This document shows, one piece after another, positions 9,957 to 18,034 of a DNA stretch of 64,000 nt. The translations under genes and the position numbers were made by a program. The notes beneath the pieces were generated by a model. The model did no database searches, was not told the DNA's origin, and was given only the letters and a program-made list of their open reading frames with translations. The stretch comes from Cognatilysobacter terrigena (GTDB taxonomy: Bacteria; Pseudomonadota; Gammaproteobacteria; Xanthomonadales; Xanthomonadaceae), in the NCBI RefSeq assembly GCF_004361065.1, contig NZ_SELT01000001.1:62001-126000 (forward strand). Reading direction: 5' to 3'. Positions within the stretch are counted from its first letter, which is position 1, and each line of letters starts with the position of its first letter.

Positions 9957-11014
9957 GTCGGGAAGATGTGCCCGCGGCTGGGCGCTTCCTTGCGTCGGCG
10001 GATGGCCGCGACGCATTCGCGCACGAGGATCGGGCCGCGATAGATGAAGCCGGTGTAGCACTGCACGAGGCTCGCGCCCGCCGCCATCTTGGCCACCGCG
10101 TCCGCGCCCGAAAGAATGCCGCCGACGCCCACCAGCGGAATCGATTCCGGCAGGCGCGTGCGCAGGCGACGGAGCACGTAGGTGGATTGCTGCATCACCG
10201 GTGCGCCGGACAGACCGCCCGGCTCGTCCGCGTAACGCGAGTCCTCGACGCCTTCGCGCGAGATCGTGGTGTTCGTGGCGACCACGCCGTCGACCTGCAG
10301 GTCGGCGAGCACGCGCGCGGCGGCTTCGATGTCGTCGTCCGACAGGTCCGGCGCCACCTTCACCAGCATCGGCACGCGCTTACCGTGCTTTGCGCCGAGC
10401 TGTTCCTGCGCGTCGCGCAGCGTGCCGATCAGGCGTCGCAACGCCTGTTCTTCCTGCAACTCGCGCAGGCCGGCGGTGTTAGGCGACGAGATGTTGACGG
10501 TGATGTAGTCGGCGAGCGGGTACACGCGCTCGAGGCAGTGCAGGTAGTCGTCCTGCGCCGACTCGTTGGGCGTGTCCTTGTTCTTGCCGATGTTGATGCC
10601 GAGGATGCCGCGACGATTGCGCACGGCTTCGACATTGCGCACCAGCGCATCGACACCGAGGTTGTTGAAGCCGAGTCGATTGATGATCGCGCGATGCTGC
10701 GGCAACCGGAACATGCGCGGCTTCGGATTGCCCGCCTGCGGACGCGGCGTCACCGTGCCGACTTCGACGAACCCGAAGCCAAGACCGAACAGCGCGTCGA
10801 TGTGCTCGCCGTTCTTGTCGAGGCCCGCGGCCAGGCCGACCGGAGTGGGAAAGTCGAGCCCGAACACATTGATCGGGTGCGGCGACTGCGCAGGGTGACG
10901 CGCGACCAGGCCGAGCAGGCCCGCCTGTTCGAGCGTGTCGAGACCGCGCAGGCCGATGCCGTGCGCGGTCTCCGCGTCGAAGCGGAACAGCAGCGAGCGG
11001 AGCAGGCCGTACAT
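9953..11014 (-). CDS. pyrD: Dihydroorotate dehydrogenase (quinone), class 2
   Basis: This membrane-associated flavoenzyme oxidises dihydroorotate to orotate in pyrimidine synthesis. Its 353 residues begin with the amphipathic N-terminal helix of class 2 enzymes ([19 protein letters not shown]). FMN and active-site motifs are visible: [27 protein letters not shown] (with the catalytic Ser) and the closing [11 protein letters not shown] and [13 protein letters not shown]. The ATG at 11014 shares one base with the preceding stop (TGATG). Confidence 0.96.
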   Translation of the reverse strand: MYGLLRSLLFRFDAETAHGIGLRGLDTLEQAGLLGLVARHPAQSPHPINVFGLDFPTPVGLAAGLDKNGEHIDALFGLGFGFVEVGTVTPRPQAGNPKPRMFRLPQHRAIINRLGFNNLGVDALVRNVEAVRNRRGILGINIGKNKDTPNESAQDDYLHCLERVYPLADYITVNISSPNTAGLRELQEEQALRRLIGTLRDAQEQLGAKHGKRVPMLVKVAPDLSDDDIEAAARVLADLQVDGVVATNTTISREGVEDSRYADEPGGLSGAPVMQQSTYVLRRLRTRLPESIPLVGVGGILSGADAVAKMAAGASLVQCYTGFIYRGPILVRECVAAIRRRKEAPSRGHIFPT

Positions 11015-11307
11015 CAGTGCGCGGCGTGCATCAGCACGGCCAGCAGGCCGCCGAAGAACAGCATCACGACGACGAGCGCGATCAACATCACCGCGAGGTG
11101 CGCGTAGCCGAGCAGCAGGCCGGCGAACGCCATGCCGTCGCCCCCGAGCGCGCCGTGCGACGCGCGGATCTCGCGTCGCGCCATGTGCCCGCAGATCACC
11201 GCGCCGATCGCGCCGATCACCGGCAGCATCACCCAGGAGAGGATGCCGAGCACGAGGCTCCCGACCGCGAGCGAACTGGAGGGCAGGTTGATCGGCTGGG
11301 AGCTCAT
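11014..11307 (-). CDS. Small DUF4190-type membrane protein
   Basis: This 97-residue protein has two or three hydrophobic segments (about 13-40 and 60-93) around a short polar stretch ([18 protein letters not shown]) characteristic of DUF4190. Function is unknown. It starts 9 bases after the ALDH stop and its stop shares a base with the pyrD start, so it sits inside an operon with both. Confidence 0.8.
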   Translation of the reverse strand: MSSQPINLPSSSLAVGSLVLGILSWVMLPVIGAIGAVICGHMARREIRASHGALGGDGMAFAGLLLGYAHLAVMLIALVVVMLFFGGLLAVLMHAAH

Positions 11308-11316
11308 GCCATCGCC

Positions 11317-12849
11317 TCAGAGGTCGAACTTGATGCCCTGCGCCAGCGGCAGCGCGTCGGAGTAGTTGATCGTATTGGTCTGGCGACGCATGTACGCCTT
11401 CCACGCATCCGAACCCGACTCGCGACCGCCGCCCGTTTCCTTCTCGCCGCCGAACGCGCCGCCGATTTCCGCACCGGACGTACCGATGTTGACGTTGGCG
11501 ATGCCGCAGTCCGAACCCGCGGCCGACAGGAACTTCTCCGCGGCTTGCAGGTTGGTGGTGAAGATCGACGACGACAGGCCCTGCGGCACCGCGTTCTGCA
11601 GTTCGATCGCTTCGTCGAGCGTCGAGTACTTCATGACGTACAGGATCGGCGCGAACGTTTCGTGCTGCACGATCGCGGCGTCGTTCGTGAGGCCGGTGAC
11701 GATCGCCGGCAGCACGAAGGTCCCGGGGCGATCGATTGCCGTGCCGCCCGTGGCGATCGTGCCGCCCGCCGCCTTCGCCGCCTCGATCGCGTCGAGATAC
11801 GCCTGCACGCCGTCGCGGCTGTTGAGCGGGCCCATCAGGTTCGCCGGATCGGTCGGATCGCCGATCTTGCCTTCGACCTGCTTGTACGCCTTGACCAGGC
11901 GCGCGAGCACGTCGTCGTAGATCGATTCGTGCACGAACAGACGACGCGTCGTGGTGCAGCGCTGGCCCGCGGTGCCGACCGCGCCGAACACGATGGCCGG
12001 AATCGCGAGCTTCAGGTCCGCCGACGGGTCGACGATGATCGCGTTGTTGCCGCCGAGCTCGAGCAGCGAGCGGCCCATGCGGCGCGCGACGCGCTCGCCG
12101 ACCATGCGGCCGACCTTGGTCGAACCCGTGAACGAGATCAGCGGGATGCGCGCGTCGTCGACGAACGACTGCGCGAGGTCCGAGCCGGCGTCGTTGAACA
12201 GGAAGAAGATGTCGGGGAAGCCGCCGGCGCGCAGCGCTTCGTTGCAGATCTTCATCGACGCGATCGCCGACAGCGGCGTCTTCGGCGACGGCTTCCAGAT
12301 CGCGATGTCACCGCAGACCGCGGCGACGAACGAGTTCCACGCCCACACGGCGACCGGGAAGTTGAACGCCGAAATGATTCCGACCAGGCCGATCGGATGC
12401 CACTGCTCGTACATGCGGTGACCCGGACGCTCGGAATGCATCGTGAGGCCGTAAAGCTGGCGCGAGAGACCGACGGCGAAGTCGCCGATGTCGATCATCT
12501 CCTGCACCTCGCCGTCGCCTTCCGGCTTCGACTTGCCCATCTCCAGCGCGACCAGCGAACCGAGCGCGTCCTTGTGCTGGCGCAGTGCTTCGGCGCAGAG
12601 ACGGATCGCTTCACCACGACGCGGCGCCGGCGTCGTGCGCCACACCTTGAACGCGGCCTGCGCGCGCTCGACGATGGTGTTGTAGTCCTCCTGCGATGAC
12701 GCATGCACGCGCGCGAGCACCGTGCCGTCGGTGGGGCTGACGGACTCGAGCACGCCGGCGTCGCGCGTCTGCGACCACTGGCCGCTGCCGAGGTACGTGC
12801 CGGATTCCAGCTCGGTCAGGCCGAGGGCGGTGAGGACGGGGTGGGTCAT
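11317..12849 (-). CDS. amaB: ALDH7-type aldehyde dehydrogenase (probable alpha-aminoadipic/piperidine-6-carboxylate semialdehyde dehydrogenase)
   Basis: A 510-residue NAD(P)-dependent aldehyde dehydrogenase. The NAD fold motif [11 protein letters not shown], general base motif ELGGNNA and catalytic Cys in [12 protein letters not shown] are present. The C-terminal block [20 protein letters not shown] is characteristic of the antiquitin/ALDH7 group, which oxidises alpha-aminoadipate semialdehyde in lysine breakdown (AmaB/PcdH). The exact substrate is inferred from family. GGAG lies 7-8 bases before the ATG at 12849. It is the first gene of the operon with DUF4190, pyrD and murB. Confidence 0.88.
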   Translation of the reverse strand: MTHPVLTALGLTELESGTYLGSGQWSQTRDAGVLESVSPTDGTVLARVHASSQEDYNTIVERAQAAFKVWRTTPAPRRGEAIRLCAEALRQHKDALGSLVALEMGKSKPEGDGEVQEMIDIGDFAVGLSRQLYGLTMHSERPGHRMYEQWHPIGLVGIISAFNFPVAVWAWNSFVAAVCGDIAIWKPSPKTPLSAIASMKICNEALRAGGFPDIFFLFNDAGSDLAQSFVDDARIPLISFTGSTKVGRMVGERVARRMGRSLLELGGNNAIIVDPSADLKLAIPAIVFGAVGTAGQRCTTTRRLFVHESIYDDVLARLVKAYKQVEGKIGDPTDPANLMGPLNSRDGVQAYLDAIEAAKAAGGTIATGGTAIDRPGTFVLPAIVTGLTNDAAIVQHETFAPILYVMKYSTLDEAIELQNAVPQGLSSSIFTTNLQAAEKFLSAAGSDCGIANVNIGTSGAEIGGAFGGEKETGGGRESGSDAWKAYMRRQTNTINYSDALPLAQGIKFDL

Positions 12850-12922
12850 CGTGGTGCTCCATGATCGACCGCGCCCGCGACGACGTCGCATGGCGGACAC
12901 GGCAAGGCGGCGAGGGTTCCAA

Positions 12923-12999
12923 TGGCGGCCCCGACACGATTCGAACGTGCGACCTTCCCCTGAGGAGGGGGACGCTCTATCCAGCTGAGCTACGGGGCC
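12923..12999 (-). tRNA. tRNA-Arg (CCT anticodon)
   Basis: The 77-nt cloverleaf has a 7-bp acceptor stem (GGCCCCG/CGGGGCC), D-arm GCTC/GAGC, anticodon stem TCCCC/GGGGA, T-arm GCACG/CGTGT with TTCGAAT loop, and an encoded CCA end. The 7-nt anticodon loop reads CTCCTCA, placing CCT at 34-36. Base 37 would be C, whereas a purine is normal. No terminator lies between it and the ALDH gene 73 bases downstream, so it may be co-transcribed. Confidence 0.93.
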
Positions 13000-13078
13000 C
13001 CAAGCGGCGGATTTTCGCACGGACCCGGACTGTGCCGGTAATCACAACGCGACACGACGGCGACGGACGCTCGACCGC

Positions 13079-13108
13079 TTGGCAGGACCGCCGCTGCGCC
13101 GGTACACT
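13079..13108 (+). promoter_or_regulatory. Sigma-70 promoter of tRNA-Ala
   Basis: TTGGCA (13079-13084), an 18-bp spacer and TACACT (13103-13108) lie 12 bases before the mature tRNA-Ala 5' end. Confidence 0.6.
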
Positions 13109-13120
13109 GCGCGTCCTCGT

Positions 13121-13196
13121 GGGGCGGTAGCTCAGCTGGGAGAGCGTCGCGTTCGCATCGCGAAGGTCAGGGGTTCGATCCCCCTCCGCTCCACCA
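13121..13196 (+). tRNA. tRNA-Ala (CGC anticodon)
   Basis: A 76-nt cloverleaf with acceptor GGGGCGG/CCGCTCC containing the G3:U70 wobble that specifies alanine. Other elements are D-arm GCTC/GAGC, anticodon stem TCGCG/CGCGA with loop TTCGCAT, T-arm AGGGG/CCCCT, and encoded CCA. It marks the left border of the accessory island. Confidence 0.96.
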
Positions 13197-13205
13197 CGAA
13201 CAAGG

Positions 13206-13236
13206 AAACGGCGCCCTCGGGCGCCGTTTCTGTTTC
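13206..13236 (+). terminator. Rho-independent terminator of tRNA-Ala
   Basis: A 10-bp stem AAACGGCGCC/GGCGCCGTTT with a CTCG loop (13206-13229) is followed by CTGTTTC, ten bases after the tRNA. Confidence 0.85.
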
Positions 13237-13384
13237 TGAGCGGCAGTCACGCGGGGGTGGCGGCCGATGGCCCTCAGTGCTCCCGGTCCGACCGTGTTCT
13301 ATCCGCCGCGCCGTCACATCGAACTATCGCTTTCTCCTGATCGTTGCGCCGTACGTGCCTGCTGAGCCGATAGGCGTGCCGACT

Positions 13385-13624
13385 ATGATCAAGTCCCTAC
13401 GTGCATATCACGTGCCGGGATCCGGGGCGATGGCGTTTCTCCAGGTCGTATCACCTTTCCGGTGCGCGAACGATGCGTACAAAATCGACCTGTGCTCGGA
13501 GGGTTCCAGAGCGCTGCTCGCCGCTGCCGTGACGGCATTCGACGGCAATCGAATCGTTCAGGCCGAGCTCGTCAAAGGGGGTGTGCTGGGTGGGGCATGC
13601 CTGTTCGGTCGATCTACGTCGTAA
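13385..13624 (+). pseudogene. Small secreted-family member, apparently missing its N-terminus
   Basis: From the ATG at 13385 the frame gives 79 residues with the family layout: a first Cys (FRCANDAYKIDL), an Ala/Leu-rich helix (SRALLAAAVTAF), a strand (IVQAELV) and a second Cys (GGACLFG). No signal peptide follows this ATG. Immediately upstream the frame stays open and reads NYRFLLIVAP, a hydrophobic stretch like a signal peptide but lacking a start codon (TCG where ATG would be expected). I infer a member that has lost its start; a non-secreted short form from 13385 is also possible. Confidence 0.45.
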
Positions 13625-13667
13625 AGCAATAATCGCGCAAATCCATTGAAGTCTTACAGGGGGATCG

Positions 13668-13973
13668 ATGAAGGTCGGATTGACACTTTTCACTACCACA
13701 CTGCTGTTGCTGCTCGCAGTCCGGGACGCCGGCGCCGTGACGCTCGACAACGTCGAAGTTGTACAGATTGGCACCTACCAACATGCCGCCGCGCACTTCG
13801 TCTGATTTACGGCTGCGCCACCTGCTGCTCAGTGCACCACGCCGCTGTCGTTTGACGAGAATCAGCCTGGCGGAAAGAGTCTTATGGCGACACTCATTAC
13901 CGCGCTGGTTAACAAGCGCAAGATCGATGTGCGCTACGAGGGATGTGACATCACGGAGATTTACCTTCGGTAG
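13668..13973 (+). pseudogene. Small secreted-family member interrupted by an in-frame TGA
   Basis: The frame opens at an ATG at 13668 with SD-like CAGGGGG and a clear signal peptide (MKVGLTLFTTTLLLLLAV...AGA). It meets TGA at 13803-13805 (codon 46), then stays open in the same frame to TAG at 13971. The part after the TGA carries the conserved family core: first Cys (AAQCTTPLSF), helix (GKSLMATLITALVNKRK), strand (IDVRYEGC) and last strand (ITEIYLR). A nonsense mutation in a once-complete 101-residue protein is the simplest reading; a sequencing error is possible. Nothing supports selenocysteine insertion. Confidence 0.75.
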
Positions 13974-14199
13974 CAAGCGGCCCAGTAGGCGCGGACCTCT
14001 CGCGAGGCTCTCGAGCGATGCACTGCTTGCCGCGCGAGACGCATCCTGAGGGTGCAAGGATGTATGAGCCGGGACAGTACGGGCCGAGGGACGCGCCCGC
14101 GAAGGAAGGCTACTCGGCAACTTCAACGGTCATTACACTGCTGGCGCGCTTGCGCCAAGCCGATGCACTACGCCAACCCATTCGTGAAGAGGTGCTTTT

Positions 14200-14580
14200 G
14201 TGAGCCTTAAGACCATTCTGCACCGCTGGACAGCGGTGGCGCAGCTTCTGACGGTGGCCGTCGTCCTTGTCGGGCTGCCTGCGATAGCAACCGCCAATGT
14301 CCGATGCACGGGCACTGTGACCTATCTCGGAGTGGATCAGGCCGGGGGCGTCGTCGTCGCTAACGGCTCGGGTATGCACACGATATGCAACACCGTAACG
14401 CAGGGTAATTTCCAGGCTAATCCGCAGGCATGCAAGATCTTCTATGCCACGTTGCTTGCGGTTCGCCTTGCAGATCGCCCCGTGTCGATCTACTACAACG
14501 ATCCGGCGCTGACCTCTTGCACTCAGATCGGTGCGTGGAGCGTGCAGCCGTCGGCATATTTCGTGGAGCAGTCGAACTAG
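14200..14580 (+). CDS. Small secreted protein of the island family
   Basis: A 126-residue protein starting at GTG 14200 (SD GAAGAGG upstream). The signal peptide covers about residues 1-32 (VVLVGLPAIATA). The mature part has a strand (GTVTYLGVD), a Cys-containing segment (QACKIFYATLLAVRLADRP), a strand (VSIYY) and a Cys (LTSC) before a last strand (YFVEQ). This strand/helix/strand core with paired cysteines is shared with its neighbours. The shape loosely recalls OB-fold B subunits of AB5 toxins such as SubB, but that is only a resemblance by eye. Function is unknown. Confidence 0.7.
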   Translation: MSLKTILHRWTAVAQLLTVAVVLVGLPAIATANVRCTGTVTYLGVDQAGGVVVANGSGMHTICNTVTQGNFQANPQACKIFYATLLAVRLADRPVSIYYNDPALTSCTQIGAWSVQPSAYFVEQSN

Positions 14581-14713
14581 CGGTACCTCGCTAGAGACTC
14601 TTGTTCCGCTGCGCCGCACGAACGCGAAGGTGGCACGGCCGGAACAAATGGCAGATCGCAGAGCGACTCTGCGACCCGGTTGCAGTCGTCAGGTGCCACC
14701 TAAGTCCGACGAC

Positions 14714-15088
14714 CTAGTATTCGACGCTGTCGACGTCCTCGCCGTCTGGCCAGCGCGTGCATGCACCGGTCCCCAGAACGGTAACTGGCAAACCCGCTGC
14801 TCGCGCCGCCATCAGCATCGCGAGCTGGCGCTTACCCGTCTCAGACTTTTCGTCCTTGATCATCCAGTAGGTGTGACCGTTGGTACACGCTGGCTTCGCG
14901 CTTGGCGCGCCGTCTAGGTAGAAAAGTATTAGCCCGTCGGACGCGCGTACCTGGATCTTGATGACCTGCCCGCTTTGGCTCGATGCATGTGATGCGAGCG
15001 GTGTGGCCAACGCGAGGGCAAGCAGGAAAGCGCAAGCGGTCGGAAATGTGAATGAGCCGCGCTTGCGGCGGCCTTTCGGGTAATGCAT
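14714..15088 (-). CDS. Small secreted protein of the island family
   Basis: A 124-residue protein starting at the ATG at 15088, preceded by GAGGA with 7-base spacing; an ATG five codons earlier lacks this. The basic N-terminus (KGRRKRG) and hydrophobic core to about residue 36 form a signal peptide. The mature part reads GQVIKIQVR, ILFYLDG, first Cys (KPACTNGHTYWMI), helix (QLAMLMAARAAGLP), strand (VTVLGTGAC) and last strand (DVDSVEY). It is the last gene of a six-gene minus-strand run of paralogs. Function is unknown. Confidence 0.75.
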   Translation of the reverse strand: MHYPKGRRKRGSFTFPTACAFLLALALATPLASHASSQSGQVIKIQVRASDGLILFYLDGAPSAKPACTNGHTYWMIKDEKSETGKRQLAMLMAARAAGLPVTVLGTGACTRWPDGEDVDSVEY

Positions 15089-15142
15089 CAACGTTCCTCG
15101 CAAAGTAGATGGGCGCGTTTCGCCTCGGGCTGGGCGCGATGT

Positions 15143-15502
15143 CTACTCGCGCGGCGAGTACTCGATACCGCTAATCAATGGATAGCCGAGATAGCAACCA
15201 TTGACGCGCATGACGACTTCGCCATTTGCTGCCTTCGCCGCCAGTAGCGTCGAGAAGACATATGACTTGAAGTTGGTGTCATCCATCTTGCCGACCATGA
15301 ACTGGCTTCGACAGCCACCGCCGTCAACGGTCGGATAGCCCTGTAGGTGGACATACACAAGTGACTGCACGAGTGTGGGCTGGATCATTTGGATCTTGCC
15401 CCGAACCGCCTCTTCGGCATCCGCGCTGCTAAACAGGTTGAGCGCTAGAACAATCAAAAATGCGCGCAGTCGCCGCTGACCCAGAAATGTCTTCGTCACC
15501 AT
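15143..15502 (-). CDS. Small secreted protein of the island family
   Basis: A 119-residue protein with a signal peptide (about 1-29, LNLFSSADA) and a mature domain of the family pattern: KIQMIQ, VYVHLQG, first Cys (GGGCRSQFMVG), helix (VFSTLLAAKAANGE), strand (VVMRVNGC) and last strand (ISGIEYS). The SD is weak. It lies 40 bp from the next gene downstream and 36 bp after the one upstream, so the run is probably one transcript. Function is unknown. Confidence 0.75.
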   Translation of the reverse strand: MVTKTFLGQRRLRAFLIVLALNLFSSADAEEAVRGKIQMIQPTLVQSLVYVHLQGYPTVDGGGCRSQFMVGKMDDTNFKSYVFSTLLAAKAANGEVVMRVNGCYLGYPLISGIEYSPRE

Positions 15503-15538
15503 AGTGGTGCTTTGCCTGGAGATGATCGGCGACGCTGG

Positions 15539-15859
15539 TCAGTCGTTCAGGACGTGGAGAAACGTCCCTTTGCACGTGGTGTCGCCTGCGGCGTAGTAGA
15601 AGTTCACCTTGTGCCCGGTCGCCTGTGCAGACAGCAGTGCCGCAAAGACGGCCTTGTTGTTTTCCACGTCCTTGGACCACGTCAGATAGCGACCGGTCGG
15701 GCAGGTCGTCGTGCCGGTGTCCAGCATGAAGGTGATCGTGCCGGGCATATACGTGGCTTCGACCAGCCTGACGTGACCGGTGATTGCCTCGACGTTCTGT
15801 GCGTGCGCGGTCGCAACAACTAGACCCAGCGCTAGCGAGACAAGTCGACGATAAGACAT
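15539..15859 (-). CDS. Small secreted protein of the island family
   Basis: A 106-residue protein from the ATG at 15859 (SD GGGGAGC), with a signal peptide to about residue 20 (VVATAHA). The mature domain has GHVRLVEA, TITFMLDTG, first Cys (TTCPTGRYLTW), helix (AVFAALLSAQATGHK), strand (VNFYYAAG), second Cys (TTCKGTFL) and ends at HVLND. It matches the paralogs in length and order of elements. Function is unknown. Confidence 0.75.
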   Translation of the reverse strand: MSYRRLVSLALGLVVATAHAQNVEAITGHVRLVEATYMPGTITFMLDTGTTTCPTGRYLTWSKDVENNKAVFAALLSAQATGHKVNFYYAAGDTTCKGTFLHVLND

Positions 15860-15907
15860 TGGATGCTCCCCGAGCATTGGCCGCTCTGCTGTTGTGTGTC
15901 GCAGCGC

Positions 15908-16237
15908 CTAGTTGGTGATGAACAAGTACACGGGCTCTTCGCGATCTGCCCATGCCCCACACGCGTCGCTGCCGTAGACCGTGACCGACTTACCCTGCGC
16001 CTGGGCGCTAAGAAGCAACGCGTACATCCCGCGCCCACCCGGATTCGCAAGGCTCAGTGCCCACTCGTCGGAGGAGCACGCTGGCTTGCCCGTGTGCGGT
16101 GCGTCGATTCGAAAGATGACGATGTCGTGGGAATGCGCCATCAGTATCGTGATCTTGCCCTGCGTGCTTCCGGCGTGCGAGATCGCTGGCGCTAAGAGCA
16201 AAGGCGCCAAGCTCGCCAGCAAAGGAAGAATACGCAT
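15908..16237 (-). CDS. Small secreted protein of the island family
   Basis: A 109-residue protein starting at the ATG at 16237, eight bases after GGAG; the ATG two codons upstream is too close to that SD. The signal peptide ends near AISHA. The core reads GKITILMAH, IVIFRIDAP, first Cys (KPACSSDEWALSL), helix (MYALLLSAQAQGKS), strand (VTVYGSDAC) and last strand (PVYLFITN). It is closest by eye to the 14714-15088 paralog (both have KPAC and a WADREEP/WPDGED segment). Function is unknown. Confidence 0.75.
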   Translation of the reverse strand: MRILPLLASLAPLLLAPAISHAGSTQGKITILMAHSHDIVIFRIDAPHTGKPACSSDEWALSLANPGGRGMYALLLSAQAQGKSVTVYGSDACGAWADREEPVYLFITN

Positions 16238-16283
16238 AGTCATGTCTCCGGAGTGTCCCGCCGCGTGCGATGCAGTGCGGCTG

Positions 16284-16613
16284 TCAGAAGTAGGCGTCGA
16301 TGATTGCGGGTCGATTTGACTCACAGCCGCTGACGCGGAGTGTCATCGACTTTGAGTTCACCTTGGCTGTCAGCAGCAAAGCATAGATCCGCATTTGCGC
16401 GTCGCGTGGCAGTGTCTGAAGAACCATATAACTATCAGGATCGGAGCAGCCATCAGCGTTAACTACGTTCACGTTCGGAGTTATGACGCGAATAACGTTG
16501 CTGCCAGTAGTCGCCCACACCGTCGGGTTCGTTACCGAAACCTCTTGCAATGCGGCGTAAGCGGGTGCTGTACCGAGGGCGAGGACAGCAAGTAGACCCG
16601 CGCGAATCTTCAC
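16284..16613 (-). CDS. Small secreted protein of the island family
   Basis: A 109-residue protein starting at GTG 16613, downstream of a G-run (GGGGG). The signal peptide covers about 1-20 (LGTAPAYA). Family elements: EVSVTNPTVW, NVIRVITP, first Cys (DGCSDPDSYMVLQ), helix (MRIYALLLTAKVNSKS), strand (MTLRVSGC) and last strand (AIIDAYF). Function is unknown. Confidence 0.72.
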   Translation of the reverse strand: MKIRAGLLAVLALGTAPAYAALQEVSVTNPTVWATTGSNVIRVITPNVNVVNADGCSDPDSYMVLQTLPRDAQMRIYALLLTAKVNSKSMTLRVSGCESNRPAIIDAYF

Positions 16614-16669
16614 CCCGTGATTCCCCCCTGATTTTCGTGTCTGCTCGCCGGCCTAAACGCCGGCAATAC

Positions 16670-16969
16670 TTATTCTGTCGAGACACGATGCAGTCGATAC
16701 GCGGGTACGCCACCGAATGTGTCGGCAACATCGGCGCAGTGGAAGTTCGCTGTCTTGCCAGACGCGTGAATCGTGTAGAGCAGGGCAATCAAGTTCTTCT
16801 CTTCCGGCGGCACGTAGCACCAGGTATCCGCAGTCACACGGATGAAGATCGGCCCGCCGTCCTGCCACGTCATAATGCTTTGAATGCGTGCGCTTCCGAA
16901 GAAGTTCCACGCGTATGCCGGTGAGGCGATGAGCAAGGCCAGTACGGCTGTTGCAAGGCGTCCCTTCAT
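16670..16969 (-). CDS. Small secreted protein of the island family, first of the minus-strand run
   Basis: A 99-residue protein with a signal peptide (1-20, LLIASPAYA) and the shortest mature domain of the set: ARIQSIMTW, IFIRVTAD, Cys (TWCYVPPEEKN), helix (IALLYTIHASGKT), strand (ANFHC) and a C-terminal strand (AYRLHRVS). It heads the minus-strand run and is divergent from the next plus-strand member, so promoters for both sides should lie in 16970-17142. Function is unknown. Confidence 0.72.
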   Translation of the reverse strand: MKGRLATAVLALLIASPAYAWNFFGSARIQSIMTWQDGGPIFIRVTADTWCYVPPEEKNLIALLYTIHASGKTANFHCADVADTFGGVPAYRLHRVSTE

Positions 16970-17142
16970 GATCCGTCGATCCCCAAGTCGTCAATGACGT
17001 CGCATCGCGGCACGCAGGTGTGTCCTGCGTCCTCGTCGATGCGGTTGCGCTTTCCCCGGTGGCGATCTTAGACTCCGCCTCGGGGAGCGTCTAGGACTGA
17101 CGCATAGGGTCGCATTGCATGCGGCTTCAAAGGGGACTGAAG

Positions 17143-17532
17143 ATGATCGGTGGTGCGGCGGCGCGACTACTAGTCGCGCGCATGCTTGTCTGCGTCGCTT
17201 TCGCGTTAGCTGCCACGGTTGCCTCCGCAACCGAGTTCCAAGGACTAACGATCTCGAAGATCCGCGCTGTCGGCGATTACAACGGCACTACGTTCGACGA
17301 CACGCTCGAGCTCTGGTTCAGTGCGCCGCTAGCGATGCCGGCGGGAAGCCCTTGCACCACCACCTACCGTGTATATGCGAACGCTCAGAAGAGCCAATTG
17401 GTCGTGGCTTCCTACCTTGCGCTTACTAAGGGCAAGAAGGTCACGATCAATGTTGATGAGTCGCTGCCGATTCGCGCGGGTGCGTGCGAGATCTCTTACA
17501 TCGACGTCGAAGCGGGGACACCGAGCCCCTAG
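17143..17532 (+). CDS. Small secreted protein of the island family
   Basis: A 129-residue protein from the ATG at 17143, chosen for the upstream AAAGGGGACTGAAG; an ATG eight codons earlier has no SD. The signal peptide runs to about residue 30 (TVASATE). The mature part contains ISKIRAVGDYNG, LELWFSAP, first Cys (GSPCTTTYRVY), helix (LVVASYLALTKGKK), strand (VTINVDE), second Cys (GACEISYIDVE). Function is unknown. Confidence 0.75.
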   Translation: MIGGAAARLLVARMLVCVAFALAATVASATEFQGLTISKIRAVGDYNGTTFDDTLELWFSAPLAMPAGSPCTTTYRVYANAQKSQLVVASYLALTKGKKVTINVDESLPIRAGACEISYIDVEAGTPSP

Positions 17533-17592
17533 CGCTTCCTGTCGCGCATGCGCTCCAGCTAGTAGCAATCAACAATTAGGAAAGTTCTGGCC

Positions 17593-17931
17593 GTGACCAA
17601 TGCACTGCGGACAACCTTTATCTCGCTAGCCCTGCTCGCGGCGTCAAACATCGCGCAGGCGGCTGACTGGTCGCCGTATTTTGTTCCTGCGCGCGAGGAG
17701 ATCGGTCCGAGCGGTGTGTATCTGATTACGCCACTTTCCGGCCTCTCGTTGCCTGGATGCAATCCCGCGACGACATACAACTACGTACAGTTCCCGTCGA
17801 CGAATGAGAAGCTTGCGGACCGTGCGCTGGCGAGCGTGTATTTCGCGCAGTCCAACGGCAAGCGAGTGCGCGCATATCTCGAGAGTTGCTCCGGTGGCTA
17901 CGCAGTAGCGTCGGCAATTTGGATCGAGTAG
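17593..17931 (+). CDS. Small secreted protein of the island family
   Basis: A 112-residue protein starting at GTG 17593 with AGGAAAG upstream and a signal peptide to about residue 23 (ASNIAQA). The mature part contains GVYLITPLSG, first Cys (LPGCNPATTYNYVQF), helix (ADRALASVYFAQSNGKR), strand (VRAYLESC) and last strand (VASAIWIE). It is the last family member before the YD/RHS genes, 103 bp upstream and co-directional with them. Function is unknown. Confidence 0.75.
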   Translation: MTNALRTTFISLALLAASNIAQAADWSPYFVPAREEIGPSGVYLITPLSGLSLPGCNPATTYNYVQFPSTNEKLADRALASVYFAQSNGKRVRAYLESCSGGYAVASAIWIE

Positions 17932-18034
17932 CTGACGTTCGCCCGTCTCAACGCATCGTCTCTAATCGCACCGGTCGTTTTCGACCAATCTGAGCAATCG
18001 CAGTCGAAAGTGGCCCCGGCCGCGGAAGAATCGT

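Noticed and set aside
13803-13805. TGA as a possible selenocysteine codon
   Set aside because: No stem-loop of SECIS type is apparent just downstream, the paralogs have no Cys at this place, and the family is not a redox enzyme. A nonsense mutation is simpler.
14060-14203. 47-codon frame whose stop overlaps the GTG start of the 14200-14580 gene
   Set aside because: No signal peptide, no family core and composition without a pattern; the overlap alone is not enough to call a gene.
2532-17931. Subtilase cytotoxin (SubAB-like AB5 toxin) made of the S8 protease and the small secreted proteins
   Set aside because: The protease is a large multi-domain exoprotease with its own propeptide and PA domain, unlike compact SubA, and lies 11 kb away behind housekeeping genes. 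Kept only as a note under the family finding.
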